43,996 nt of DNA from Leucothrix arctica (GTDB lineage Bacteria > Pseudomonadota > Gammaproteobacteria > Thiotrichales > Thiotrichaceae): positions 1 to 43,996 of the forward strand of contig NZ_QGKL01000040.1 of NCBI RefSeq assembly GCF_003172895.1. The letters are read 5' to 3'. The notes beneath the pieces were generated by a model that saw only the letters and a program-made list of their open reading frames with translations, was not told the DNA's origin and made no database searches. Made by a program: the position numbers and the translations under genes. Position 1 is the first letter of the stretch. The number at the start of each line of letters is the position of its first letter. This document shows positions 1 to 8,077 of this stretch, piece after piece.

Positions 1-56
1 CGTTATTGCTTAAGAATATTCTTTATTTTCAATGTAATAAGAGCGTTTAATTTAAG

Positions 57-596
57 ATGAGTTCGATACGGGATCAACTATTAAAAGCAGGTTTAGTTAC
101 TGAAGAACAGGTTAAACAATCTGAAACTAAGCCTAAGCCAAGTGGTAAAAAACACCACAAGCCTACTAATAAGCACAATAAGTCGAAGCCTCAGACTAAG
201 AAGCCTGCAGTGCCCGCTAAAAAGAAAGAGTTGTCAGATCTTGAGCTTTTTTACAAAGAAAGAGAGTCCACAGAAAAAGCAGAGCAAGCAGAGCAAGATA
301 AAGCGCGTAAAGAAGCGGCAAGAATTCGTAAGTTGAACAGGGCCAAAATTGGTGCACTGATTCGAGACAACATGCAAAACGATGAAGCCGCAGATATTAG
401 ATACAACTTCGTAGTGGGCAGTTCAGTGAAATATCTGTTCGTCACAGAAGCACAGCAAGACTTGTTATCAGCCGGTAAATTGGCTATCGCATTCCTTGGC
501 GAAAAGCGTTGCCTGATCTCTCCGGAAGTGGGTGATCAAATTAAAGCGATCGAGTCTTCAAGAATTGTAATTCTTTTTGAACCTGAGTCTGAGTAA
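57..596 (+). CDS. DUF2058 family protein (YaiL-like)
   Basis: The 179-residue protein matches the DUF2058/YaiL family of gammaproteobacteria. It starts with a short conserved helix (MSSIRDQLLKAGLV), continues with a Lys/Pro/Gln-rich, strongly basic linker at about residues 25-60, then a charged coiled-coil-like stretch (about 60-105, rich in E, K, A and R), and ends in a small folded domain with the family pattern around RYNFVVGSSVKYLFV. The family has been annotated as nucleoprotein or polynucleotide-associated, but its biochemical role is not established. The basic N-terminal part would suit nucleic-acid binding, which is inference. The next gene, mscL, is 135 bases downstream and probably has its own signals. 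Confidence 0.85.
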   Translation: MSSIRDQLLKAGLVTEEQVKQSETKPKPSGKKHHKPTNKHNKSKPQTKKPAVPAKKKELSDLELFYKERESTEKAEQAEQDKARKEAARIRKLNRAKIGALIRDNMQNDEAADIRYNFVVGSSVKYLFVTEAQQDLLSAGKLAIAFLGEKRCLISPEVGDQIKAIESSRIVILFEPESE

Positions 597-637
597 AAGC
601 AACCTACCGTTGTTCATTGTAATAATAGACAAAATAA

Positions 638-699
638 CCCAGAAATAGCACCTCACTACTTTTAAAAAAATAGCTTAAAGGTGTGCGCGAGATTCTGGG
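638..699 (+). other. stem-loop in the leader upstream of mscL
   Basis: CCCAGAA at 638-644 pairs perfectly with TTCTGGG at 693-699, and inside it CACCT at 649-653 pairs with AGGTG at 679-683. The loop is A/T rich. No T-run follows the outer arm, so it does not look like an intrinsic terminator. It ends 32 bases before the mscL start codon and could be a structured 5' leader or an mRNA-stabilising element. No known riboswitch family is recognised. Confidence 0.4.
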
Positions 700-731
700 A
701 ATAAATAACGTAATAAATAGGTAAGGCACTC

Positions 732-1106
732 ATGGGTATGCTCAAAGAATTTAAAGATTTTGCAATGAAAGGCAATCTTGTAGATATGGCTACAGGTATT
801 ATTATTGGCGTTGCTGTTGGTAAAGTAGTTTCATCATTAGTTGCAGACGTAATCATGCCTCCAATCGGTGTTTTAATGGGCGGCGTTGATTTCTCAAATC
901 TGTCTTATGTCATTCAGGAAGCTGCAGGTGACGTTCCAGCAGTTGCAATCAACTACGGTACATTTGCACAAACAGTTATCGATTTCTTAATCGTTGCTTT
1001 TGTTATCTTCATGATCATTAAGGCGATGCCTAAGAAAGAAGAAGAGCCAGCTGGTCCATCTAGCGAAGATCTACTTGGCGAGATCCGTGACTTGTTGAAG
1101 AAATAA
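732..1106 (+). CDS. mscL: large-conductance mechanosensitive channel MscL
   Basis: MscL forms a homopentameric inner-membrane channel that opens under membrane tension and releases solutes during hypo-osmotic shock. The 124-residue protein, slightly shorter than the 136 of E. coli, has the amphipathic N-terminal helix ([18 protein letters not shown]), a glycine-rich first transmembrane helix ([20 protein letters not shown]) and the conserved [11 protein letters not shown] turn. A periplasmic loop and a second transmembrane helix follow (residues about 78-98, [14 protein letters not shown]). The charged C-terminal helix ends in [11 protein letters not shown], typical of the cytoplasmic bundle. 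It is a single-gene unit: a structured leader lies upstream and a strong intrinsic terminator begins 8 bases after the stop codon. Confidence 0.97.
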   Translation: MGMLKEFKDFAMKGNLVDMATGIIIGVAVGKVVSSLVADVIMPPIGVLMGGVDFSNLSYVIQEAAGDVPAVAINYGTFAQTVIDFLIVAFVIFMIIKAMPKKEEEPAGPSSEDLLGEIRDLLKK

Positions 1107-1113
1107 GTTATAA

Positions 1114-1158
1114 ACGCATAGGTTATTACTTCAATGCATTAACCTATGCGTGCTTTTT
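1114..1158 (+). terminator. intrinsic terminator of mscL
   Basis: A perfect 12-bp stem, ACGCATAGGTTA at 1114-1125 with TAACCTATGCGT at 1140-1151, encloses a 14-base loop and is followed by GC and five T residues at 1154-1158. It ends mscL transcription. The opposite side lacks a T-run, so it is probably one-directional, although the convergent gmk gene ends only 5 bases away. Confidence 0.9.
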
Positions 1159-1162
1159 GTGA

Positions 1163-1777
1163 CTAGCTCATTAGTTGCTTAAGCATATCTGGTTCACGCT
1201 TTTCAAGCTTTTCACGCTGGGTTCTCGGGCTAATAAAAATACTTTTTAACTCTGTCAAAGCCGTATCAAAGTCTTTGTTGATAATGACGTGGTCGTACTC
1301 ATTATAATGAGTCACATCTTCTTTAGCCTGAGCGACACGCTTGGCAATAACATCCGCCGCGTCTTGATTGCGTTTTGTTAGACGATTCTCTAGCTCACTA
1401 ATTGATGGTGGCAGTACGAAAATGCTGCGCGTATTTGGCGCAAGCTGCCTAATTTGTTGTGCCCCCTGCCAGTCTATTTCTAAAATTACATCAATACCTT
1501 GTGATAACTGATCGTTAACAGCGGTGTGGGATGTGCCGTAGTAATTACCAAACACGTCAGCATGCTCTAGAAAAAGACTCTTTTCTATGTCCTTTTCAAA
1601 GGCTTCTTTATCGACAAAGTGATAATGTTGCCCGTCTACCTCACCTTCGCGCATAGGGCGAGTCGTATGTGAAACAGAGACTTTAATGCCTTTGACTGTT
1701 TCTAACATTGCGGTGATAAGACTTGTTTTCCCAGCACCTGAAGGTGCAGAAACGATATAAAGTGTTCCAAGTGTCAT
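1163..1777 (-). CDS. gmk: guanylate kinase
   Basis: Gmk phosphorylates GMP to GDP with ATP in the cytoplasm, an essential step of guanine nucleotide synthesis. The 204-residue protein has the usual length and carries the P-loop SAPSGAGKTS near its N-terminus. The GMP-binding motifs follow (VSHTTRPMREGEVDGQHYHF, then GNYYGTS), and then the family signature ILEIDWQGAQQIR. In E. coli gmk lies beside rpoZ and spoT; here rpoZ-spoT is about 20 kb away and gmk lies downstream of rluE with a 73-base gap. It converges on mscL. Confidence 0.97.
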   Translation of the reverse strand: MTLGTLYIVSAPSGAGKTSLITAMLETVKGIKVSVSHTTRPMREGEVDGQHYHFVDKEAFEKDIEKSLFLEHADVFGNYYGTSHTAVNDQLSQGIDVILEIDWQGAQQIRQLAPNTRSIFVLPPSISELENRLTKRNQDAADVIAKRVAQAKEDVTHYNEYDHVIINKDFDTALTELKSIFISPRTQREKLEKREPDMLKQLMS

Positions 1778-1850
1778 TAAGATTTCCTAGCAGCGCTAGT
1801 CGATATTTAAAGAAACCAGTATATAACGGAGTGGGAGATAGGGGTATTGC

Positions 1851-2393
1851 TTATATCTTTTCGCTGCGCCACTGACCATTATCAAGACCATCGATAGTCC
1901 ATGAGCCGATTCGGTAACGAATAAGACGCAAAGTAGGTAGGCCAACTGCGGCTGTCATTCGACGAACTTGGCGATTGCGACCTTCAGATATTGTAATTTC
2001 TAGCCAGTGATCGGGTACTGTTTTGCGCACTCTAACAGGTGGATCTCTGTCCCAAAGAATACTGGGTGCATCCATTACTTGGGCTTTTGCTGGCTTTGTC
2101 ATGCCATCTTTTAACATGAGTCCAACTCTGAGTTGTTGAAGAGCGGCCTCATTGGGTTCGCCTTCGACTTGGACCCAGTAGCACTTTGACATTTTTTGTG
2201 TAGGGTTTGCTATGCGATGCTGAAGTTTTCCGTCATCGGTTAGCGCCATCAAACCTTCGCTATCTTTGTCCAATCGTCCGGCAGGGTAGCAACCAGGTAC
2301 GTCAATATAATCAGCTAATGTTCTAATGCTATCTTCAGCAGTGAACTGAGATAAAACGCCATAAGGTTTATTGAATAAAATTAGCTGTGACAT
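1851..2393 (-). CDS. rluE: 23S rRNA pseudouridine synthase, RluE type
   Basis: This 180-residue protein belongs to the RsuA/RluB/E/F family of pseudouridine synthases and most resembles RluE, which modifies U2457 of 23S rRNA. The catalytic motif GRLDKDSEGLM, with its invariant Asp, is at about residues 39-49, and the family motif EGRNRQVRRM is at about 137-146. Like RluE it has no N-terminal S4 RNA-binding domain: the chain begins directly with the catalytic fold (ILFNKPYGVLSQF). It starts 3 bases after the stop of the upstream SPOR gene, so the two are probably co-transcribed. Assignment to RluE rather than another short member rests on length and motif spacing. Confidence 0.88.
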   Translation of the reverse strand: MSQLILFNKPYGVLSQFTAEDSIRTLADYIDVPGCYPAGRLDKDSEGLMALTDDGKLQHRIANPTQKMSKCYWVQVEGEPNEAALQQLRVGLMLKDGMTKPAKAQVMDAPSILWDRDPPVRVRKTVPDHWLEITISEGRNRQVRRMTAAVGLPTLRLIRYRIGSWTIDGLDNGQWRSEKI

Positions 2394-2396
2394 ATA

Positions 2397-2774
2397 TTAC
2401 CGAGTACTTTTTAGGATGGCTGAACTTAGGAAGCTGAACTGAGGGTAGCGATGTATCACGCTCATTCTAGCCTGTTGAGCAGTATCTAACGACAAAAAAG
2501 GGCCAATTTGTACTTGGTAGTATGGTTTTCTTTGTTGTGAATGAATATTGATAAAAGCGGGGAAGCCTTGTTTGAGCAGTGTATTCTTCATGCCTTCAGC
2601 TTTGGTCGCGCTGAGAGTAGAAAAAAATTGTACGAAGTGCTGTTTAACTGAGCTAGTAATGACGGCTCGGTGAAAGTTTGTATCGGCTTCGTTAGATGCT
2701 ATGGTGTTAGCTTGAGTTATTACTGGTGCGAGAAAAAATAACACCAGTAAGCTGGAAGTCTGTAGGGGGGTCAT
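2397..2774 (-). CDS. secreted SPOR-like domain protein
   Basis: The 125-residue protein starts at 2774, where AAGGA at 2783-2787 lies 8 bases upstream. An in-frame start 69 bases further upstream would place extra residues before the signal peptide and is not supported. The signal peptide (MTPLQTSSLLVLFFLAPVITQA) is followed by about 25 linker residues and a SPOR-like domain (FVQFFSTLSATKAEGMKNTL, then YYQVQIGPFLSLDTAQQA). SPOR domains bind denuded septal peptidoglycan glycans in the periplasm, so a role in cell division or wall remodelling is possible. It has no transmembrane anchor after signal cleavage. The start of rluE follows after a gap of 3 bases. Confidence 0.7.
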   Translation of the reverse strand: MTPLQTSSLLVLFFLAPVITQANTIASNEADTNFHRAVITSSVKQHFVQFFSTLSATKAEGMKNTLLKQGFPAFINIHSQQRKPYYQVQIGPFLSLDTAQQARMSVIHRYPQFSFLSSAILKSTR

Positions 2775-2849
2775 TGGGTGCGTCCTTATAAACAATAACG
2801 GGGCATCGGGTATGGGCTTCCTGCCCAACTTTAAGTGTATCACCAGAAT

Positions 2850-2893
2850 TTTAAAAAAGGTCGAGCAAAAAAGCTTACGCTTAATTCTCGACC
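2850..2893 (-). terminator. intrinsic terminator, minus strand, with no coding gene upstream
   Basis: Read on the minus strand, GGTCGAG (2893-2887) pairs with CTCGACC (2865-2859) through 7 perfect base pairs. An inner AAGC/GCTT stem (2871-2874 with 2879-2882) extends the hairpin. A run of six T residues on the minus strand (A6 at 2853-2858 on the plus strand) follows directly. The plus strand has no T-run after the hairpin, so it works only for minus-strand transcription. No minus-strand coding gene lies between it and 3233. Confidence 0.8.
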
Positions 2894-3055
2894 CTAAAAG
2901 TAGCGTTATTTACTTTGGCGCTCGTAGTGCCCTTGGAGGCTAAGTAAATTCCGCTGGTCCCCGAGATTACATCTCAAGACCCATAGTACGTCCCTGTTAA
3001 GGCTAGAGTAAGTTAGCAAGGTATTTTACTAGTAATCTGGCTGATTTTAATACGT
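2894..3055 (-). ncRNA. candidate small RNA, unidentified
   Basis: This 458-base gap between the SPOR gene and the gene at 3233 holds no convincing reading frame. A minus-strand terminator at 2850-2893 implies a minus-strand transcript that begins inside it. The sequence can fold into a rod: AGC at 2902-2904 and TTACT nearby can pair with AGTAA and GCT near 3041-3053, CCTT (2931-2934) with AAGG (3018-3021), GCTAA (2939-2943) with TTAGC (3013-3017), and GGTC (2956-2959) with GACC (2978-2981). The tip is a perfect GAGAT/ATCTC hairpin (2963-2967 with 2971-2975). I could not match it to 6S, tmRNA, SRP RNA, RNase P RNA or CsrB/RsmZ. No clear promoter was found, so the 5' end is approximate. Confidence 0.45.
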
Positions 3056-3232
3056 AGCAACGCTTGTGGTATAACGTTGACTAAACAAGATAACGCGGAT
3101 TGTACTTACAGACGTATGTCAGTAATATATGGCTTGTTAATAACAGTCAGCGTTAATGATTTTTAAGATGTTTTTCTTATCATGTGCGCGTACTGTGGCA
3201 TTACTCCCCCGAGCTAATAAGTCCCATCATTG

Positions 3233-4690
3233 ATGATCGATAAAGATAAAATATCTAAGGAATTGGACTACTTGTTGGCATCCTATTCATTTAGAAATAA
3301 ACCACAAATACAGCGTTTGCTGAGTTATTTGGTTGATCATGCCATTGACGCAAGTGACTCCTCCTACGATCAAAGAGCGATAGCTGTTGAGTGTTTAGGA
3401 CGTGGAGATGAGTTTGATCCAGCAGAAAATCCCGTTGTTCGTATTGAAATAGGGCGACTGAGAAAGTTACTTAACCATTTTTACAGTGAAGACTCAACTA
3501 GGCAGTTAGTCATTACCATTCCACTCGGGCAATACCGTCCAGTCGTTACCCAGCAGGCTGGGCACGAAAGTGAAAACTTCATCCCCTCACTGGTGATTTC
3601 TCCTGCAAAACCAGAAAGTTTATCGCTTTTATTGCAGTTTGAAACGGACGCTGAAGAGTGTTCTGAATTGTACCTATTGCGCCACCAAATTAGAATTGGT
3701 CTGACTGTCCATATTGGTAAGTTACAAGGTGTCAGGCTCGTTGTCGCACTGCCGGATGAAGAAGGAAATGTTAAAAGCAATATTGACTTCATTGTGCGTG
3801 TATCTGTTGGTCATACCAGTAGTGGTTATCAACTGTTTTATTTTGTAGTGACCAAAAGCAGCGGCACCGTTTTGTTTGAAGAGAAAGTAGATCTCCCTAA
3901 GCATTATGATACTCAGGACTTAAATAGACTTATTAGTCTATGGGGTACAGGCTTACTGGATCGCGAGATCGGTTTGTTATGGGCAGAGTGGGTGAGTCTG
4001 CGTAGTCATCCAGATAGTAATCACTCGCTTCGAGTTCAGGCATTAGTTAATTATCAACGATACCTATTGAAGGAGTCGGATGCAGACCTAGAGGTCGCAT
4101 TTTTCTCTATTTACAAAGCGCAAAGTGAAGACTCGGATAACAATGTAATTAATGCCGCACTGTCTGAGTTATATTGTCGAATAGTGATGAGGGGCAGCAA
4201 TATTGTTGCAGACCCTGTGGTTGACGGTCTTTTGCAAGTCCGTACTGCACTTCGAACTAACCCTTCTTGTACAAAATTGCATTTAGTTTTAGCGTTTATG
4301 ATGTTCTTTTCTAAAGAGTATCAGATGGCTGAGATTGAGCTAAGCTTTTGTCTCGAAAAGCCTTTGGCTACATTTTCATTTAGATTTCACTCTCTAATCT
4401 TAAATTGTTTAATGTCAGGTTTAGATGAAGGTTTGAATGAATTAGAAGCGTTATGTAGTCAAGCAGGTGTTTATCCAAAGCTATATTCAGTGATGCTTTA
4501 TTTACGTGCGGTGTTAGATGAAGATCATGCGCTAGCAACAACGTTATTAGAAGTTTTAGGCAAGGGGTACTTTTTGCCAACGATTCTCCAGTGTTTGGGT
4601 TATATGAAACTTCCTGCTAAATATGAATCGAATGGGGGTCGACAGCAATTTAGGAAAGATGTTTCACAGCACTTGTCGCAGGTAAAATGA
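3233..4690 (+). CDS. regulator-like N-terminal domain plus TPR-like C-terminus, first paralogue
   Basis: The protein has about 485 residues from the ATG at 3233; a TTG immediately upstream is less likely. No strong ribosome-binding site is visible. Residues about 1-105 resemble the domain found at the N-terminus of many proteobacterial TPR or adenylate-cyclase-like proteins. Its hallmark patterns are FRNKPQIQRLLSYLV, ECLGRGDEFDPAENPVVRIE, GRLRKLL and ITIPLGQYRPV. The middle resembles a diverged TolB-N/FlgO-like sensor fold, and the helical C-terminus from about residue 270 looks TPR-like. No cyclase or catalytic domain is present. A regulatory role is likely by family but the target is unknown. 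The stop overlaps the start of a paralogue (ATGA), so the pair is translationally coupled. Confidence 0.6.
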   Translation: MIDKDKISKELDYLLASYSFRNKPQIQRLLSYLVDHAIDASDSSYDQRAIAVECLGRGDEFDPAENPVVRIEIGRLRKLLNHFYSEDSTRQLVITIPLGQYRPVVTQQAGHESENFIPSLVISPAKPESLSLLLQFETDAEECSELYLLRHQIRIGLTVHIGKLQGVRLVVALPDEEGNVKSNIDFIVRVSVGHTSSGYQLFYFVVTKSSGTVLFEEKVDLPKHYDTQDLNRLISLWGTGLLDREIGLLWAEWVSLRSHPDSNHSLRVQALVNYQRYLLKESDADLEVAFFSIYKAQSEDSDNNVINAALSELYCRIVMRGSNIVADPVVDGLLQVRTALRTNPSCTKLHLVLAFMMFFSKEYQMAEIELSFCLEKPLATFSFRFHSLILNCLMSGLDEGLNELEALCSQAGVYPKLYSVMLYLRAVLDEDHALATTLLEVLGKGYFLPTILQCLGYMKLPAKYESNGGRQQFRKDVSQHLSQVK

Positions 4691-6120
4691 TGGATGAGCT
4701 GTTAGTTGCAACTGAAGCTCAGTTATTAGAAAGTCACGGATTTCGTAGCAAGCCTCAAATGCAGCGTCTGTTGAAATACTTGATTAAACACTCGTATGAT
4801 AATAATGAAACAGCGCTCCAGCAAAAAGAAATAGCAATAGAGTGTCTCGGTAGGACCAGTGACTTTATTCCATCTCAAGATCCTATTGTTCGTATTGAAG
4901 CTGTTCGTCTAAGAAAACTGTTAGACGCTTTTTATGAAGACAGCCAGCAAACGTTACCTTATCGCATGTCTTTGCCCAAAGGTTCCTATCGTATTCGATT
5001 CTCTCGAAATGAGGATAATACGCTAACGTCAGGGATTGGCTTATTGCTTGTATGCCAAGCGCCAAAACATGCTTCAAAATCGACGTTGACATTAATGTCA
5101 AAGATCAGGCATACGTTGTCAGATCGCCTCTCATGTTTTCATCATTTGGAATTAATGGTGGAGCACCTACCTAAGCATCAAGTGGCACAAAAAGGCTCTA
5201 TCCATTTTTTAGCTGAAAAGCAGCACGACTATGTGCTTAGAGTGGAAGTGGTTGATGATAGACAAGGTGGATGCTTAGTTAGTAGTGTTTTAATTCATCG
5301 AATTAGTCAGGAAATTCTCTGGAGTAATTCGACGTTGGTTTCAGCTAATAATCGGACTGAGTCGCTTGAGGTTTTCTATAAAAATTTAGTGCGCTCTTTG
5401 GTGGCTGACTCTTTTGGCTTGCTAGGTCAACATTGGTCTAATTTTACAACGCAGGAAGGGCTAGATAGTCTACCTAGTCAGCAGAGGTCATGGGCTTACC
5501 TGATAGGGTTGGTAAAAAAACCAAGTGCTAAGTTAGCCAAGAATTATCTCGATTTTCTTAATATAAGGCTACGAAAATATCCTCAAGATTATATTGCCTA
5601 TGCTGGTTACTCGCATTTGGCTTTCTATGATTTAGTATTCAATTTTGGGCTTATGGATGAGAGCTTAGATGAGCGGTGCGAGCGCTTGCTAAAAATAGTA
5701 GGGGAGCATCCTACTTATGATTTTTTTACTGTCTTGTTGGGCGTGTATTGTTTCATGGCTGGAAAATATAAGGATGCAAAAGTGTACTTAGAAACAGGTG
5801 TTAGGTTAAACCCTTATAACACCTGTTGGGGTTTTTTTTATGGAGGTGTACTTTTCTTCATGGGAGAAAGAGAGAAGGGGATTAGCGTGATAAATGAGTG
5901 TAATAAAGACTTCGGCGATAGCCATGCGTTACCTGGCTATTATTTGCTACCAGAGTTTTTATACCATCTAGATCAAGAGGACCCGCAAAAGGTGCTCCAA
6001 ATGGGGATGAAGTTAGGCTTAAGTACTGAGCAGTGGAGTGATATCGGGGCGCTAAAAAGTCACCCCGATTTATTGGAATACTGCTGGCGGGCAGTTAAAC
6101 CGGCACTGTTACAGCCCTAG
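4687..6120 (+). CDS. regulator-like N-terminal domain plus TPR-like C-terminus, second paralogue
   Basis: The 477-residue paralogue of the preceding protein can start at either of two adjacent ATG codons (4687 or 4690), and an AGG lies about 5 bases upstream. Its N-terminal domain keeps the same landmarks: FRSKPQMQRLLKYLI, ECLGRTSDFIPSQDPIVRIE, VRLRKLLDAFYE and SLPKGSYRIRF. The C-terminal half is helical with TPR-like spacing (for example FTVLLGVYCFMAGKYKDAKV, then LETGVRLNPYN). The N-terminal domains are clearly similar while the C-terminal halves have diverged, suggesting duplication and then specialisation. Its stop codon and that of the converging gene share the palindrome CTAG, so the two genes overlap tail to tail by 4 bases. 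Confidence 0.6.
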   Translation: MMDELLVATEAQLLESHGFRSKPQMQRLLKYLIKHSYDNNETALQQKEIAIECLGRTSDFIPSQDPIVRIEAVRLRKLLDAFYEDSQQTLPYRMSLPKGSYRIRFSRNEDNTLTSGIGLLLVCQAPKHASKSTLTLMSKIRHTLSDRLSCFHHLELMVEHLPKHQVAQKGSIHFLAEKQHDYVLRVEVVDDRQGGCLVSSVLIHRISQEILWSNSTLVSANNRTESLEVFYKNLVRSLVADSFGLLGQHWSNFTTQEGLDSLPSQQRSWAYLIGLVKKPSAKLAKNYLDFLNIRLRKYPQDYIAYAGYSHLAFYDLVFNFGLMDESLDERCERLLKIVGEHPTYDFFTVLLGVYCFMAGKYKDAKVYLETGVRLNPYNTCWGFFYGGVLFFMGEREKGISVINECNKDFGDSHALPGYYLLPEFLYHLDQEDPQKVLQMGMKLGLSTEQWSDIGALKSHPDLLEYCWRAVKPALLQP

Positions 6121-7397
6121 ATAACAAACGGGTGACGGTACGTATTGATACGAATTGTCCATCCACGCATCCACTTAGCTTCGTTGCGACGAGGGTCAGA
6201 GTTTCTAACGCGGCGTTGTAATATAGCCGTTGCAGAGTCAGCAAAGTTATTCAATGCTTGTTGACCTGGTTGGCTAGGGCGCATATTTTCTAGCACTTGA
6301 AGTAAGCCCCAGTTTTGTCCTTTATAGCCGCCGTTACGACTTAACCCTTCACCTTTGAAGTTGACGTAGTCGATTAGCGCATACCAACCACCGCGAGTGT
6401 TAGCCACTGCATTTAGGTTTTGTCCAACAAGTCCTTTAAGATGTGTCGGGGTCGCTTTAACAACTCTCGGCATCGCACGTTTAGCGCGGTCAAAGATGTA
6501 AGTTGCCTGTATATATCTGGTTTGGTAAAGCAGATTTTGAAGCTCCTTTACCTGTCTTGAGTGTTTGGCGCTACCTAGTTCATTTTTTGTACGCCAAGGT
6601 GCACCAGAATAACGTGCTTGTTGGACCCAAACAGGTAGTTGAACACCGTTTGCCTTGAGGTGATCTAGGAGACCCGGGAACGTGTTACCAAAGCGAGCGC
6701 GTCTGCCAGCAGGGTACCATGTGAAATGTCCTATCCCCATTGATGCGAAGTTTTCGCCATTATTCCAATGAACAAGGTTGGCGATATTGCCGCCACTTTC
6801 ATTTTTGAATATTTTGTCACCGATCGAGCGGATTTCGCTATCAGTTAAGCCGCTAATACCAGCACTACCTTGGGTCGACTCTGGTGGTTGTTGATAGCGC
6901 TGTTGTTGCTGACGTTGCTGTAGCATCGCTAATTGCTGCTGTTTTTGCTGTTGGCGCTGTATTTGGGCAAGTTGCTGCTTCTGAGTCGCCTGTTGTTGTT
7001 GCCATGCATTACGGGCGCGACTTTGTGTTATTTTTGCCTGTGCTTGGCGCTGAGCAGCTAGTCTATTGTTGTTCGCTTGGCTTTGTGCATTACGCTTTTG
7101 TGCAGCCTGTTGGTTTTGCCAAGTTTGATTGTAAGCGAGTCGTGCCTGTTGGTTTTCTTTTTCTTTCTGTTTTTGTAAGGCGATTTGACGTTGCTGGTTT
7201 GCAATTTGTTGATTACGGGCAGCATTTGAGAGAGCATAGTTATTGTTATTACTCGTCACTTGATTTGAAGCTTGAGGTATAACTTTAGGTATGCTTTTAA
7301 CTATCTTCGTCTGATTAGAGTTCGTTGATTGCGTACTACAAGCGGACAGCCCAAGTACCGCGATCAGGGGGATAGTGATGAGGATATAATTCTTCAT
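6117..7397 (-). CDS. Gln-rich lipoprotein with putative lysozyme-like C-terminal domain
   Basis: The protein has 426 residues from the ATG at 7397. An ATG 12 bases upstream is also possible, and neither has a clear ribosome-binding site. The lipobox LSAC sits at the end of a hydrophobic signal (MKNYILITIPLIAVLGLSAC), so it is a lipoprotein. Residues about 45-165 are extremely rich in Gln, Asn, Ala and Arg and probably form an extended or coiled-coil spacer. The C-terminal domain of about 240 residues carries a conserved-looking signature (KIFKNESGG, LVHWNNGENFASMGIGHFTW). I associate it with a lysozyme/transglycosylase-like family in which the Glu would be catalytic, but this is uncertain. 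The lipid anchor plus a long spacer would let the domain reach peptidoglycan. Confidence 0.65.
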   Translation of the reverse strand: MKNYILITIPLIAVLGLSACSTQSTNSNQTKIVKSIPKVIPQASNQVTSNNNNYALSNAARNQQIANQQRQIALQKQKEKENQQARLAYNQTWQNQQAAQKRNAQSQANNNRLAAQRQAQAKITQSRARNAWQQQQATQKQQLAQIQRQQQKQQQLAMLQQRQQQQRYQQPPESTQGSAGISGLTDSEIRSIGDKIFKNESGGNIANLVHWNNGENFASMGIGHFTWYPAGRRARFGNTFPGLLDHLKANGVQLPVWVQQARYSGAPWRTKNELGSAKHSRQVKELQNLLYQTRYIQATYIFDRAKRAMPRVVKATPTHLKGLVGQNLNAVANTRGGWYALIDYVNFKGEGLSRNGGYKGQNWGLLQVLENMRPSQPGQQALNNFADSATAILQRRVRNSDPRRNEAKWMRGWTIRINTYRHPFVI

Positions 7398-7469
7398 AAA
7401 GTATGCCATTGCTTGTTATTATTATTTTGTAGCGGGTGCAAGTGGTTCAGTTATGAAACCATCATCGTT

Positions 7470-8066
7470 TTAGCGTCGTTCTAATTTTCCCCAAGCTCTT
7501 TCTGCAAAGAGCACCGCCATCAATCCAGCGTAAACGAGTGGTTCAGTGATGTCAGCTTTTACCAGCCACCAAAAGTGTATCACGCTAAAGATGACTGCAG
7601 GATAAACGAGCAGGTGAAGGAGCTTCCATCGTCTGCCCATTTGTCGCATCATATTCTTTGTAGATGTTATGGCAAGTGGGAATATACAGAGAAAAGCCAA
7701 TACTCCGGCAGTTATGAAAGGTCTATCCCAAATATCACTATAGATGGCGAGCCAGTCTAGGCTTTGCTCAAACCAGAGGTAAAATAGACTGTGTAGGCTG
7801 GCGTAATAAAAGGTGAATAGACCAAACATACGTCGTAGTTGTAATAACTGTGGCCATCTCAACGCTCTACGCAAGGGTGATAGCAATAGTGTCAGTAGTA
7901 ATATTCTGAGCGCCCACTCGCCTAAACTATGAAAGACATATTCGGGCGAGTTGGCGCCTAAGGTATCAAAAGAGATGCCTTTAATAAGTAACAGCGTAGG
8001 GAGTAGCAACAATACAAAGAATATTGGTTTAATCGTGTTATTAAACAGTGCCGATCTAATGTGCAA
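7470..8066 (-). CDS. msrQ: MsrQ, heme-binding membrane subunit of the MsrPQ methionine sulfoxide reductase
   Basis: MsrQ (YedZ) is an inner-membrane heme b protein that passes electrons from the quinone pool or flavin reductases to periplasmic MsrP, which repairs oxidised methionine. The 198-residue protein has about six hydrophobic helices in the ferric-reductase-like pattern, with conserved His residues in the helices containing HSLGEWALRILL, FYYASLHSLFYLW and LLHLLVYPAVIFSVIHFWW. It lies 11 bases downstream of msrP on the same strand, matching the usual msrP-msrQ operon. No sequence oddities were seen. Confidence 0.95.
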   Translation of the reverse strand: MHIRSALFNNTIKPIFFVLLLLPTLLLIKGISFDTLGANSPEYVFHSLGEWALRILLLTLLLSPLRRALRWPQLLQLRRMFGLFTFYYASLHSLFYLWFEQSLDWLAIYSDIWDRPFITAGVLAFLCIFPLAITSTKNMMRQMGRRWKLLHLLVYPAVIFSVIHFWWLVKADITEPLVYAGLMAVLFAERAWGKLERR

Positions 8067-8077
8067 AATAGAATCCG

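Noticed and set aside
2894-3055. CsrB/RsmZ-type RNA or a second 6S in this gap
   Set aside because: Only three GGA motifs are present, too few for CsrB/RsmZ. The GUCCCC-like piece lacks the surrounding 6S blocks, and a better 6S gene is at 18796-18982.
6884-7282. A 132-codon plus-strand frame opposite the Gln-rich lipoprotein
   Set aside because: It is the mirror of the repetitive Gln codons on the minus strand, with no start signal or recognisable domain.
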